From: an uncultured bacterium
GTDB lineage: Bacteria; Bacteroidota; Bacteroidia; Bacteroidales; Bacteroidaceae
Length of the DNA: 12,025 bases
NCBI GenBank assembly: GCA_905215575.1
Contig: CAJMQV010000050.1
Coordinates: 1-12,025, forward strand
Reading direction: 5' to 3'
Part shown: piece after piece, positions 1 to 6,517 of the stretch
How the letters are laid out: each line of letters begins with the position of its first letter
How positions within the stretch are numbered: the stretch's first letter is position 1
The notes under the pieces: generated by a model
Databases searched by the model: none
What the model saw: the letters and a program-made list of their open reading frames with translations, nothing else
Told to the model about the DNA's origin: nothing
Position numbers and translations under genes: made by a program

Positions 1-216
1 AACATGCGTCTGTCTGTACCTACCCTGAACGAGTACTACTTGGGACAGATCATCTACTTCTTCGAGAAGGCTTGCGGTATCAGCGGTAATCTGCTGGGTG
101 TAAATACCTTCAACCAGCCGGGTGTAGAGGCATACAAGAAGAACATGTTTGCTCTGCTCAACAAACCGGGTTACGAGAAGGAAAGCGAAGCTATACGCGC
201 CAGACTGAACAAATAA
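1..216 (+). CDS. pgi: Glucose-6-phosphate isomerase, C-terminal 71 codons (5' end outside window)
   Basis: This is the end of a cytoplasmic glycolytic enzyme that interconverts glucose-6-phosphate and fructose-6-phosphate. The reading frame is open from base 1 (first codon AAC) and stops at TAA, so the 5' part lies outside the window. The segment GNLLGVNTFNQPGVEAYKK fits the phosphoglucose isomerase C-terminal signature (G-x-L-L-x4-F-[DN]-Q-x-G-V-E-x2-K), which carries the conserved lysine of the active site. The preceding stretch YYLGQIIYFFEKACGISG is also typical of the helix that precedes this signature. The ATG at 4-6 is internal, not a start. The next gene begins 11 bases after the stop on the same strand, so the two are probably co-transcribed. 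Identification is firm because the signature is complete; only the C-terminal region can be judged. Confidence 0.95.
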   Translation, partial: NMRLSVPTLNEYYLGQIIYFFEKACGISGNLLGVNTFNQPGVEAYKKNMFALLNKPGYEKESEAIRARLNK

Positions 217-227
217 TCAAGATAACT

Positions 228-956
228 ATGTTCGAAAAAGAAAAAGAACAATATCTTACCTCCCACGGCTTTGAGGCTACCCGCCTCAAAGCCGTCTTAT
301 TTGATATGGATGGAGTGCTCTTCGACTCTATGCCCAACCACGCATACGCCTGGAGTCACGCCATGACACAGTTCGGACTCAAAATGAGCCCGGAGGAGGC
401 TTATATGCATGAAGGAAGAACCGGAAACGGAACCATCAATCTGCTGACCCAGAAATATTGGGGACGCGATGCCACAGAAGAGGAAATGGAAGAAATCTAT
501 CAGGCAAAGGCTGATGTATTCAACATGCGTGAGGAAGCTCCCGAAATGCCGGGAGCCAAAGACATGCTTTATGCCGTGAAGGATGCCGGATGCCAGCCGG
601 TACTGGTTACCGGATCGGGCCAGCTCTCGCTGATAGACCGCCTGAACAAACATTTTCCGGGCATCTTTACCAAGGACAAGATGGTGACCAGCTTCGACGT
701 TAAATACGGCAAACCGAACCCCGAGCCTTACCTTATGGGACTGAAAAAAGCCGGTGTGGAGCCTTGGGAAGGTATTGTGGTGGAAAACGCCCCATTAGGC
801 GTAGAAGCCGGTGTAGCGGCCAATATATTCACCATTGCCGTGAATACGGGTCCCCTGCCCGACCAGGTTCTGCTGGATGCCGGAGCCAATCTGCTCTTCC
901 ACTCCATGCAGGAACTGAGAGACAACTGGGAGGAAATATTCCGCACCTTCAGATAA
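228..956 (+). CDS. HAD-superfamily hydrolase, beta-phosphoglucomutase/phosphatase-like
   Basis: A 242-residue cytoplasmic HAD enzyme. Motif I is DMDGVLFDS, with nucleophile D26 and general acid/base D28. A helical cap follows at about residues 35-105. Motif II is VLVTGSG with T128, motif III is GKPNPEPY with K162, and motif IV is VVENAPLGVEAG with E185-N186. This subgroup I layout is that of beta-phosphoglucomutase and small sugar-phosphate phosphatases. Motif IV has Glu-Asn where many relatives have Glu-Asp, which leaves one fewer carboxylate for magnesium. The cap segment GRTGNG resembles the GRT-type substrate loop of this group. The ATG at 228 is 11 bases after the pgi stop, giving a likely translationally linked pair and suggesting a sugar-phosphate substrate. 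Whether it is a mutase or a phosphatase, and on what substrate, cannot be decided from the sequence. A strong hairpin follows directly after the stop. Confidence 0.87.
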   Translation: MFEKEKEQYLTSHGFEATRLKAVLFDMDGVLFDSMPNHAYAWSHAMTQFGLKMSPEEAYMHEGRTGNGTINLLTQKYWGRDATEEEMEEIYQAKADVFNMREEAPEMPGAKDMLYAVKDAGCQPVLVTGSGQLSLIDRLNKHFPGIFTKDKMVTSFDVKYGKPNPEPYLMGLKKAGVEPWEGIVVENAPLGVEAGVAANIFTIAVNTGPLPDQVLLDAGANLLFHSMQELRDNWEEIFRTFR

Positions 957-960
957 AACA

Positions 961-1002
961 AAAGAACCGGAAAGGCCCAAGCCTCTCCGGTTCTTTGTTT
1001 TT
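961..1002. terminator. Bidirectional rho-independent terminator between convergent genes
   Basis: The arms AAAGAACCGG (961-970) and CCGGTTCTTT (987-996) are perfectly complementary. The stem continues inward with one A/C mismatch, and AGGC pairs with GCCT around the loop CCAA (977-980). On the plus strand the stem is followed by a T-rich run ending at 1002, and on the minus strand by TTTTGTTTTAT. It sits between the HAD gene stop (956) and the end of the opposing DUF4488-like gene (1027), so it can serve both. Confidence 0.85.
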
Positions 1003-1026
1003 ATACAGATTGCAAATCAACCGATA

Positions 1027-1473
1027 TCATTTCCTTGCCGGCATGGATACACGTTCCCATACCTCCTGGCAATTCATCTTCTCCCCATTCTCGTCAACGA
1101 TCTGGAAAGTGATTACCATAAGATTTTCATTCAGAAACTCATACTTCATCACATTGTCCACACCATCCATGGCAGAAGAAACCAGTAATTTCTTGATGTG
1201 CTCAACATAACTGCTGTCGGACTTCTTCTCATATGTACCTTCCATGGTCAGGAAAACATCTCCTTCCTTGGAAATCATCAGATTGGTCAAAGCACCTCCC
1301 GGACTGAATACTTTCAGATAAGGAGCGCGTTTGATTTCCGGAGATGAATCCAGCATTCCGTCTATCATATTGCATAACTGCCATGTACCCACCAAATCTG
1401 CTTTCACAGACTGCGCCGAAATTGTAGTTGCGCCTAAAGCAAAGGCTAACAACATTAAAAATTTCTTCATCAT
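1027..1473 (-). CDS. Small exported protein, DUF4488/lipocalin-like
   Basis: A 148-residue protein with a typical Sec signal peptide: MMKKF, a hydrophobic core LMLLAFALGATTI, then SAQ with cleavage probably near residue 21. The mature part opens with LVGTWQLCNM, the G-T-W start seen in lipocalin-like and DUF4488 proteins of Bacteroidales, and ends with the strand-rich segment LMVITFQIVDENGEKMNCQEVWERV. It is probably a soluble periplasmic or outer-surface beta-barrel protein; the ligand is unknown. Two adjacent ATG codons exist (1473 and 1470); an AGGAAAG ribosome-binding sequence lies just upstream of both and does not separate them. The gene follows the DUF4738-like lipoprotein on the same strand after 153 bases, so it may have its own promoter. 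The family assignment rests on recall of domain features. Confidence 0.75.
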   Translation of the reverse strand: MMKKFLMLLAFALGATTISAQSVKADLVGTWQLCNMIDGMLDSSPEIKRAPYLKVFSPGGALTNLMISKEGDVFLTMEGTYEKKSDSSYVEHIKKLLVSSAMDGVDNVMKYEFLNENLMVITFQIVDENGEKMNCQEVWERVSMPARK

Positions 1474-1513
1474 GTCTTTCCTGTTTTAAAGTTAATACTT
1501 GGGTTAACCGTTC

Positions 1514-1521
1514 GAAAGTTA
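1514..1521 (-). promoter_or_regulatory. Weak candidate Bacteroides -7 element for the DUF4488-like gene
   Basis: Read on the minus strand this is TAACTTTC, seven of eight matches to TAnnTTTG, followed 40 bases later by the start codon at 1473. The region upstream is very A/T rich (about 1520-1570). A second, nearer copy, TAACTTTA (1494-1487), is also possible but leaves only 13 bases to the start. No convincing TTTG -33 box was found at 19-21 bases. Confidence 0.3.
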
Positions 1522-1594
1522 CAAAAAAAATATTATAAAAAAAATATTCTTGAAAAAACTTTTTCAGAAAAAACATGCAAGACAAAACAGACCG

Positions 1595-1621
1595 GAAAAC
1601 GCCGGAAAACCAACCGTTTTC
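1595..1621 (-). terminator. Possible weak terminator after the DUF4738-like gene
   Basis: Just past the minus-strand stop (1627) the arms GAAAACG and CGTTTTC (1621-1615 and 1601-1595 in minus-strand order) can pair around a 13-base loop. A competing CCGG...CCGG pairing is possible inside the same stretch. The following minus-strand sequence is only moderately T rich. This may attenuate read-through into the DUF4488-like gene rather than stop it. Confidence 0.28.
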
Positions 1622-1626
1622 AGAGG

Positions 1627-2187
1627 TTATTCCACACTGGTAGTATCCAGAGTTTCTACAACATTATCGAGCACCAGATCCTTGGTGATGTCATAACTTC
1701 CGTCCGGACGCACCGTTATCAAAAGCGGGATATAAAGATCCGACATCGGATAGCTCACGCTCACGGCAAAACAAAGATTTCCGTCCTTTTCCTTATCAAA
1801 CGCCATTCCCTCCAATATGGCGTTTGCGTAAAAGTCGCTTTCCATATATTCCTTGAAAGAACGCTTGTAGAATGTTTTATGGAGCACCTGACGGTCACCC
1901 TGCTTCAGGGTCAGCGTAATCATGTTGTCGGCATATTTTGTTCCCGATTCATCGGTCACTACAGGCAGGGAATCCACAGCATGGCGGTCCACAACATAGG
2001 AAGCCGTCTGTCCGCGCCACTTCACCTGATCGGTATAGTGATAATCGTTCATCCGTTGCACGGTGGCAACAGTATCTTTGGCATGCGCACCTTGTGCCGC
2101 ATCAGCCTCAGCCGAACCTTTCTGGTCTTTGCAAGCGGCAAAAAGTCCCATGAGCAAACCGCATGCAATGGTAGTATATAATCTCAT
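1627..2187 (-). CDS. DUF4738-like predicted lipoprotein
   Basis: A 186-residue predicted lipoprotein. The start MRLYTTIACGLLMGLFAAC gives a lipoprotein signal with C19 as the lipidated residue, followed by KDQ, a charged start that may favour surface exposure as in Bacteroidetes lipoprotein export signals. A low-complexity Ala/Gly linker (to about residue 35) precedes the folded part, which contains YVVDRHAVDSLPVVTDESG and a C-terminal run with YDITKDLVLDNVVE. This resembles the DUF4738 family, which has no known function. I chose the ATG at 2187 and not the one at 2211, because the latter lies inside the probable -7 element and would place extra polar residues before the signal peptide. Function unknown; the family call comes from sequence character and not a search. 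Confidence 0.72.
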   Translation of the reverse strand: MRLYTTIACGLLMGLFAACKDQKGSAEADAAQGAHAKDTVATVQRMNDYHYTDQVKWRGQTASYVVDRHAVDSLPVVTDESGTKYADNMITLTLKQGDRQVLHKTFYKRSFKEYMESDFYANAILEGMAFDKEKDGNLCFAVSVSYPMSDLYIPLLITVRPDGSYDITKDLVLDNVVETLDTTSVE

Positions 2188-2208
2188 ACTTTTTTCATTT
2201 TGATAGAA

Positions 2209-2239
2209 CAAAGGAACAAAAAAAGACTAAAACCACAAA
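2209..2239 (-). promoter_or_regulatory. Candidate Bacteroides promoter for the DUF4738-like gene
   Basis: On the minus strand a TTTG (2239-2236) is followed after 19 bases by TTCCTTTG (2216-2209), seven of eight matches to TAnnTTTG. The spacing fits the 19-21 bases known for Bacteroides primary-sigma promoters. It places transcription onset a short distance before the chosen ATG at 2187. Confidence 0.45.
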
Positions 2240-2321
2240 GAAGATTGCCTTTTCATTGAAAATATGGCGGCCGCATTTACAAAAAATAACATTGCAGTGA
2301 CCACTCTACATGATTTTATGA

Positions 2322-2342
2322 AACGAATAAAACAAATTCGTT
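2322..2342. promoter_or_regulatory. Inverted repeat at the DUF4230 promoter (candidate operator)
   Basis: AACGAAT (2322-2328) and ATTCGTT (2336-2342) form a perfect 7-base inverted repeat separated by AAAACAA. The right arm ends one base before the -7 element at 2344, so a protein bound here would cover the -33 to -10 region of the DUF4230 promoter. No T run follows, so it does not look like a terminator. A dimeric repressor or activator site is inferred only from its position and symmetry. Confidence 0.4.
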
Positions 2343-2343
2343 G

Positions 2344-2351
2344 TATCTTTG
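2344..2351 (+). promoter_or_regulatory. Bacteroides -7 element for the DUF4230 operon
   Basis: TATCTTTG is an exact match to TAnnTTTG, and the chosen start codon follows at 2376. No good TTTG box lies 19-21 bases upstream; that space is occupied by the inverted repeat. The element overlaps the in-frame TTG at 2349, which argues against that codon as a translation start. Confidence 0.55.
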
Positions 2352-2375
2352 GTAAAACATTACAGAGAAAACGAT

Positions 2376-3056
2376 ATGAAAAAACGATCTCTCCTGCTGA
2401 TGGGCATGGCAGTATTGCTTTCGGCAGGCGCCTGCCGCCAGAATCCACCCGAAGCGACAACAGAAACCACACAGCAATCGGACTCCACAGCCGTGGTGCT
2501 CCGTCTGCAACAATGTGCCCGAATTTATTCTTCGGAATATAAAATCCACAAGATTATCATCAACAACGACCGGCTGACCCTACAAGGAAACATCATCAAC
2601 CGGAAGGTTAACATGGACGTACCCAGCGGAACACGAAAAATAGCCATCCCCATTGATGTGGTGATCAAGGGATACACCGACCTGGCACAGATCAGCGAGA
2701 AGAACATTACCGTAGAAGGGAAAAAGATCTCCATCGTCCTGCCCGACCCGCAATTTGCGGTTACGGCAGTAAAGATCGACCGGAAAAACATTATCCAAAC
2801 CGCAGATCTGATGCGCAGCCGCTATCAGGAAGCGGACATCAGCCGGCTGACCGATCAGGGAGTGACAAGCCTGTACAAGGATCTGCCCTGGAACGAGTTT
2901 CTGGAAACGGCAAGAAGCAATGCCGCCTACACTCTGTTTCCCATCTTGCAGGCGATGGGATTTGAGGAAATACATATTCAATACAGGGACGATCTGAAAA
3001 ACTCGTCTAAGAAATCCCTGCTGCTTTTAAACAATGTTGAAAACCGAGCATCATGA
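2376..3056 (+). CDS. DUF4230 protein, predicted lipoprotein (first of pair)
   Basis: A 226-residue protein. MKKRSLLLMGMAVLLSAGAC is a probable lipoprotein signal with C20 as the lipidation site, although the lipobox is loose. A short Thr/Ser/Glu-rich linker follows. The folded part has the DUF4230 pattern: a strand-rich half (about residues 55-140) with IPIDVVIKGYTDLAQI and a lysine-rich strand ending in IVLPDPQ, then a helical half with a TARSNAAYTLFPILQAMGFEEIHIQY ending, abbreviated here as residues about 185-212. Function is unknown; the fold suggests an envelope protein. The ATG at 2376 is chosen because it begins the signal peptide and the -7 element lies just upstream. Its stop overlaps the next start (ATGA), which implies coupled translation and equal amounts of the two products. 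Confidence 0.8.
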   Translation: MKKRSLLLMGMAVLLSAGACRQNPPEATTETTQQSDSTAVVLRLQQCARIYSSEYKIHKIIINNDRLTLQGNIINRKVNMDVPSGTRKIAIPIDVVIKGYTDLAQISEKNITVEGKKISIVLPDPQFAVTAVKIDRKNIIQTADLMRSRYQEADISRLTDQGVTSLYKDLPWNEFLETARSNAAYTLFPILQAMGFEEIHIQYRDDLKNSSKKSLLLLNNVENRAS

Positions 3057-3679
3057 AAAAGAGAATCATATCTATTCTGACATTGGCCATCATTCTGGTC
3101 GGACTGATTCTTTGGGGCGGCCACAAAGTAAAACAGATGCTGAACGGCAACGGACTGGTAAACCTTTCCTTGGTTTCCAATCCGGAAATAGACCGCACTC
3201 CCGTTGAAATAAACAGCATACGGCAGATCGGACAATGGGAATTTCTGTCTGTCAAGACCGAAGAACTTGTGGACTCCGTGAAAAAGGGAATTATTTTTGA
3301 TGACCGCATCGCATGTATCTATCAGGGTACTCTCTCCTTAGGAATCAACATGGAAAACTTCGACAAGAGCTGGATTACGGCACAGGGAAAGGACAGCATT
3401 TCACTCTCTCTGCCTCCGATTACCCTGCTGGACCACAATTTCATCAACGAATCCAAAACGAATGTTTTCATGGAAGAAGGCACCTGGAAGGAAATGGAAA
3501 AGGAGCAACTGTATCAGAAAGCCAAACAGAAAATGTTGCGACGGGCCTGCTCAAAGGAAAACATGGATTTGGCCGAAAAAAACGCACGCCGACAAATCAC
3601 CCAACTGATGAATTCCATGGGATTCAAGCACGTGAACATCAGCTTTAGAAAAAACAGCGGTCCACAACAACAAAAATGA
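3053..3679 (+). CDS. DUF4230 protein, membrane-anchored (second of pair)
   Basis: A 208-residue protein with an N-terminal membrane segment (residues about 5-22, IISILTLAIILVGLILWGG) and no cysteine suited to lipidation, so it is probably an inner-membrane-anchored periplasmic protein. The DUF4230 pattern is clear: QIGQWEFLSVKTEELVD early, then DRIACIYQGTLSLGINMENF, a SISLSLPPITLLDHNF strand, a charged helical stretch and the ending LMNSMGFKHVNISF. The same G-F-x-x-[VI]-x-I ending is present in the upstream gene, so the two are paralogues that have diverged strongly. The four-base ATGA overlap points to a two-gene operon whose products may interact. A strong terminator follows. The function is not known for the family. 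Confidence 0.82.
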   Translation: MKKRIISILTLAIILVGLILWGGHKVKQMLNGNGLVNLSLVSNPEIDRTPVEINSIRQIGQWEFLSVKTEELVDSVKKGIIFDDRIACIYQGTLSLGINMENFDKSWITAQGKDSISLSLPPITLLDHNFINESKTNVFMEEGTWKEMEKEQLYQKAKQKMLRRACSKENMDLAEKNARRQITQLMNSMGFKHVNISFRKNSGPQQQK

Positions 3680-3732
3680 CAGGATAAGCGACTTCAAAAA
3701 GGCGACAATCCGCGCCGGTGTGACTGGTTGAA

Positions 3733-3800
3733 AAAATCATCCCGACGAACAGAATAAATGATCGAAACGATTTATTCTGTTCGTCGGGATGATTTTCTTT
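3733..3800. terminator. Very strong bidirectional terminator (27-base perfect stem)
   Basis: The segment 3733-3759 is perfectly complementary to 3770-3796 around a 10-base loop (GATCGAAACG). The core arm reads CATCCCGACGAACAGAAT. The plus strand continues TTTTCTTTTT, and on the minus strand the stem ends with TTTTTT. It lies between the DUF4230 stop (3679) and the end of the opposing GNAT gene (3801), so it serves both. The arms are unusually long for a terminator but lack any target duplication or transposase nearby. Confidence 0.9.
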
Positions 3801-4368
3801 TTAGTTCCCGGCCTCGGGAACAACAAGATCAAAATCCGCGCACTGATACACCTCGGTATAAAGCCAGCGTTTGATGCGCTCAAAGTCTGCACGCTCATCC
3901 AGACCCGTTCCCCGTACCATCAAGTAAAGAGCTATCGGACTACATGTTTTCTGATAGGGAGGCTGCACATAACGGCAGTTCTCCCAAAGCACAAAACCGT
4001 TGCGCCGGTAGAAACCGATCCGTCGTTGCGCCATTTCTTCCAAAGGCAACTCCACTTCAAGCACCAACGGGTGAACGAATAAAGCAGACAGACGATCGAG
4101 TACCTCGCTACCGATTCCCTTGCCACGCACTTCGGGGACTGGCAAAATGCTCCACATAAACAAAATCCGGCCCCTGCCAGCAGGTGATGAATCCCACAAA
4201 CCTGCCATCCAGCATCAAGGCATATGTCACCAGCGAAGGATGATGATCCGTCACCCGGCGCTGCTCCTCCGGAGTACGTCTTTCTTCGGGAGGGAAAGCA
4301 CTTGCAAACAAATTCTCAGCCAAAGCGTATTCGGCATCTGCGGTCTTTATCTTTTTCAGTTCAATCAT
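3801..4368 (-). pseudogene. GNAT-family N-acetyltransferase interrupted by a +1 frameshift
   Basis: Two minus-strand frames join into one acetyltransferase. The first begins MIELKKIKTADAEYALAENL at 4368 and runs through FVYVEHFAS, then goes out of frame and stops at 4108. The second frame carries the continuation PEVRGKGIGSEVLDRL, the acetyl-CoA binding motif A (R/Q-x-x-G-x-G), then FYRRNGFVLWE (motif B type) to the stop at 3801. The break is at the G run 4134-4137 (CCCC on the coding strand). Removing one C restores HFASPEVRGKGIGS and gives a continuous 188-residue protein of normal family length. The substrate is unknown. The promoter is intact and the rest shows no other damage, so the lesion is recent, a sequencing or assembly error, or programmed +1 slippage at CCC-CGA. 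The MIEL start is chosen because the first upstream ATG (4407) lies above the promoter. Confidence 0.88.
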
Positions 4369-4390
4369 AGTATAAAAATTTATTTCAAGG

Positions 4391-4422
4391 CAAATGTAAG
4401 AAAACAAAAGTTCAGAAACAAA
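4391..4422 (-). promoter_or_regulatory. Consensus Bacteroides promoter of the GNAT gene
   Basis: On the minus strand TTTG (4422-4419), a 20-base spacer and TACATTTG (4398-4391) match the Bacteroides -33/-7 promoter exactly in both boxes and in spacing. It is the best promoter in the window. It predicts onset near 4385, about 17 bases before the ATG at 4368. Confidence 0.72.
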
Positions 4423-4471
4423 TATTCGATTTTTTGTTTTTCACACGCAAAAACTTGCCGAAGAAAAAGAT

Positions 4472-4479
4472 TATCTTTG
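4472..4479 (+). promoter_or_regulatory. Bacteroides -7 element for rmuC
   Basis: TATCTTTG matches TAnnTTTG exactly and precedes the rmuC ATG (4528) by 48 bases. A clear TTTG is absent at the proper distance; the nearest TTG (4455-4457) has a spacer of only 14. It lies back to back with the GNAT promoter in the 159-base divergent region 4369-4527. Confidence 0.5.
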
Positions 4480-4527
4480 CAGGAATAACGCAAAAACGGT
4501 AACCATAAAAATCAAACTTGAATCATC

Positions 4528-5934
4528 ATGACAGAAATCATTTTTTTATGTATCGGCATATTGGGAGGCTTTGCCGCCGGATGGCTCCTGCAAAAGAGCA
4601 AGACCGGAAGCCTTTCGGCACAGATCGCAGCCAAAGAAGGAGAGCTGGAACGCGAACGCCAACTCTATCACCTGGAACAGGAACGGAGCAAACAACGGGA
4701 ACGCGAACTGGAGCAAAGACTGATGCAGATGAATGACGAAAACAAGGAACTGCGTTCGGCACGGGACGTTTCGGAAAAGGAGATAGAACTGCTCCATCAG
4801 CAGATCACCAAAGAGGAAGCCGCCGGAAAGGAGCGCCTGAAGGAACAGATGGATCTGGTAAGACAGCAAATGCAGAATGCCACCCAGGAAATGCTCAAAC
4901 AAAGATCGAACGAACTGTCGGAGCACAACCAGTCGCAGATGAGCGCCCTGCTCAACCCGCTCAAACAGTCCATCACCGAAATGAAACAGACAATGGAAAG
5001 CAACCGCGATGTGCACAACCGAAACACGGCATCGCTCGAAAAAGCCATAGAGGAAATGATGAAGCGCACCGTGGACATCGGCAAGGAAGCCGACAAACTG
5101 GCACATGCCCTGCGCAACGAAAACAAGACGCAGGGAAACTGGGGCGAGCTGATTCTGGACGATCTGCTCTGCGGACAAGGACTGAAAGAGGGCTTGCACT
5201 ACGAAAAACAGGTGATTCTGCGCGACGGTCAGGGACGGGTAATCCGCAACGAGGATTCGGGCAGGAAAATGATTCCCGACACCATACTGCACTACCCCGA
5301 CGGCAAGGATGCCATCATCGACTCAAAGGTTTCACTGACCGCCTTTGTGGATTACCAGAACGCGGAAACCGACGAAGAACGAAACGAGGCTCTGAAACGA
5401 CACGTACAAAGCGTGAAGCAGCATGTCAACGAACTGGCACGCAAGGATTACAGCGCTTACATCAAGCCGCCCCGGCAGTCGCTCAACTATGTCATCATGT
5501 TCGTACCCAACGAGTCGGCGCTGCAACTGGCACTGCAAAGCGAAGCCACCCTGTGGCATGATGCTTTCGAAAGAGGGGTATTCATCACCAGCGAACAGAA
5601 TCTGATGGCTGCCCTGCGCATGATCCAGATTGCCTGGACCCAAGTGCAGCAGGCACGCAACCAGGAGGCCATATTCGACACGGCACGCATGCTGCTGGAC
5701 CGTGTGGCCGACTTTATCAAATACTTCGACGAGATGGGACAGAAACTGCAGGACGCACACAGCTTCTACGTGAAATCGGCCAACAAGTTGCGCGACGGCA
5801 AGCAAAGCGTTGTGGGAGGAGCCAACAAACTGATCCGTCTGGGGGCCAAAACCAGCAGCAACAAGAATCTGCCCGAAACCAACGACAGCGGCATTCCCTC
5901 ACAATCAGAAAATGCCGCCCTACTGACCGACTGA
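4528..5934 (+). CDS. rmuC: DNA recombination protein RmuC
   Basis: A 468-residue protein with the full RmuC plan. An N-terminal membrane helix (residues about 3-22, IIFLCIGILGGFAAGWLL) is followed by a long charged coiled coil (about 30-150, rich in Glu, Gln, Lys and Arg). The conserved RmuC domain runs from about 165 to 430. It contains TQGNWGELILDDLLCGQGL (from about residue 201), PDTILHYPDGKDAIIDSKVS (from about 251) and an NYVIMFVPNESALQLAL segment. The D-S-K in the second motif is the nuclease-like core shared with the restriction-endonuclease fold. RmuC limits recombination between inverted repeats in E. coli and has been linked to DNA processing at the membrane. The C-terminal 40 residues are polar and probably disordered. 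The ATG at 4528 directly begins the membrane helix. It appears to be a single-gene unit with its own promoter and terminator. Confidence 0.95.
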   Translation: MTEIIFLCIGILGGFAAGWLLQKSKTGSLSAQIAAKEGELERERQLYHLEQERSKQRERELEQRLMQMNDENKELRSARDVSEKEIELLHQQITKEEAAGKERLKEQMDLVRQQMQNATQEMLKQRSNELSEHNQSQMSALLNPLKQSITEMKQTMESNRDVHNRNTASLEKAIEEMMKRTVDIGKEADKLAHALRNENKTQGNWGELILDDLLCGQGLKEGLHYEKQVILRDGQGRVIRNEDSGRKMIPDTILHYPDGKDAIIDSKVSLTAFVDYQNAETDEERNEALKRHVQSVKQHVNELARKDYSAYIKPPRQSLNYVIMFVPNESALQLALQSEATLWHDAFERGVFITSEQNLMAALRMIQIAWTQVQQARNQEAIFDTARMLLDRVADFIKYFDEMGQKLQDAHSFYVKSANKLRDGKQSVVGGANKLIRLGAKTSSNKNLPETNDSGIPSQSENAALLTD

Positions 5935-5968
5935 TTCCAGCAAACCATATTTTTCAGAACGGAATAAA

Positions 5969-6014
5969 AAAGATGCCCGGACTTCACTTTGAAGTGACAG
6001 CCCGGGCGCTTCTT
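5969..6014. terminator. Bidirectional terminator between rmuC and the PepSY-like genes
   Basis: GCCCGG (5975-5980) pairs with CCGGGC (6002-6007), and inside it ACTTCA (5981-5986) pairs with TGAAGT (5990-5995) around CTT, with a small GACAGC bulge on the right side. Outside, AAGA can pair with TCTT with a few mismatches. On the minus strand the stem is followed by CTTTTTTATT, a good T run for the genes ending at 6038; the plus-strand tail is weaker. Confidence 0.75.
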
Positions 6015-6037
6015 TCATTATGTCTGAAATGTTACAA

Positions 6038-6481
6038 TCAATCTTCAATTTTCAGGAAATTTCCCAAAGCGTCAAATTCTACAGAATAATCATTCTTCAA
6101 TTCAACCTCATAACCTCCCTTTCTGTGACGCTCGATCTTCTCAACAGCAATATTCGGAAAGTTCCGCTTCAGATAATCCTTGATGCTGGCAGGAATCAAA
6201 GCTGCAGGTACCGGATTCAGTCTACTGTCTACTTCGGTCCACTCTCCCTTACTGTTGAAATCAATTTGCGTTCCATCCTCAAAAATGGCCTCATAAGTAG
6301 CTGCTTCCAGAAAATCCTTGTCGATCTTGATATAAGAAAGCTTTGCCTTTGGAAAATGCTTCTGAATTGTTGTACGGGCTGCCTGAGGCAACTGATTTAC
6401 ATCACGGGTTATCACATCCTTTGCCATTGCTTGAATTGACAAACCAACCATCATCACAAATAAAAAAAACAGTTTCTTCAT
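6038..6481 (-). CDS. PepSY-like periplasmic protein (soluble paralogue)
   Basis: A 147-residue protein with a Sec signal peptide (KKLFFLFVMMVGLSIQAMA) and probable cleavage after A20. There is no cysteine at that site, so the product should be soluble in the periplasm or secreted. The mature part consists of two similar units: residues about 31-86 (LPQAARTTIQKHFP...SYIKID...FNSKGEWTEVD) and 96-147 (IPASIKDYLKRNFP...VEKIER...FDALGNFLKIED). This alternating helix-plus-strands layout is the PepSY-like family (PF11396 type) common in Bacteroidales. The upstream gene encodes a clear paralogue. It is the last gene of the kinase unit, 36 bases after the preceding stop. Members often neighbour two-component systems; their ligand is not established. 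Confidence 0.85.
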   Translation of the reverse strand: MKKLFFLFVMMVGLSIQAMAKDVITRDVNQLPQAARTTIQKHFPKAKLSYIKIDKDFLEAATYEAIFEDGTQIDFNSKGEWTEVDSRLNPVPAALIPASIKDYLKRNFPNIAVEKIERHRKGGYEVELKNDYSVEFDALGNFLKIED

Positions 6482-6517
6482 AATCGTAAATTTTTAAAAT
6501 TCCTATTTTCAGTTTAT

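Noticed and set aside
764..1210. Plus-strand open frame overlapping the HAD gene, a terminator and the DUF4488-like gene
   Set aside because: It reads through a strong terminator hairpin and out of frame through two supported genes.
2266..2276. GCGGCCGC palindrome upstream of the DUF4230 operon
   Set aside because: A single short GC palindrome without repeats or neighbouring motifs; likely chance.
2349..2375. Upstream TTG start for the first DUF4230 gene
   Set aside because: The codon lies inside the -7 element and adds polar residues before the signal peptide.
3733..3796. Long inverted repeat as the terminal repeat of a mobile element
   Set aside because: The arms are only 10 bases apart, no transposase or target duplication is present, and T runs on both sides fit a terminator.
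4546..5292. Long minus-strand open frame (248 residues) opposite rmuC
   Set aside because: It lies fully antisense to a strongly supported rmuC gene, is unusually rich in Phe, Leu and Val, and has no start signals; it is a shadow of the charged coiled-coil coding strand.
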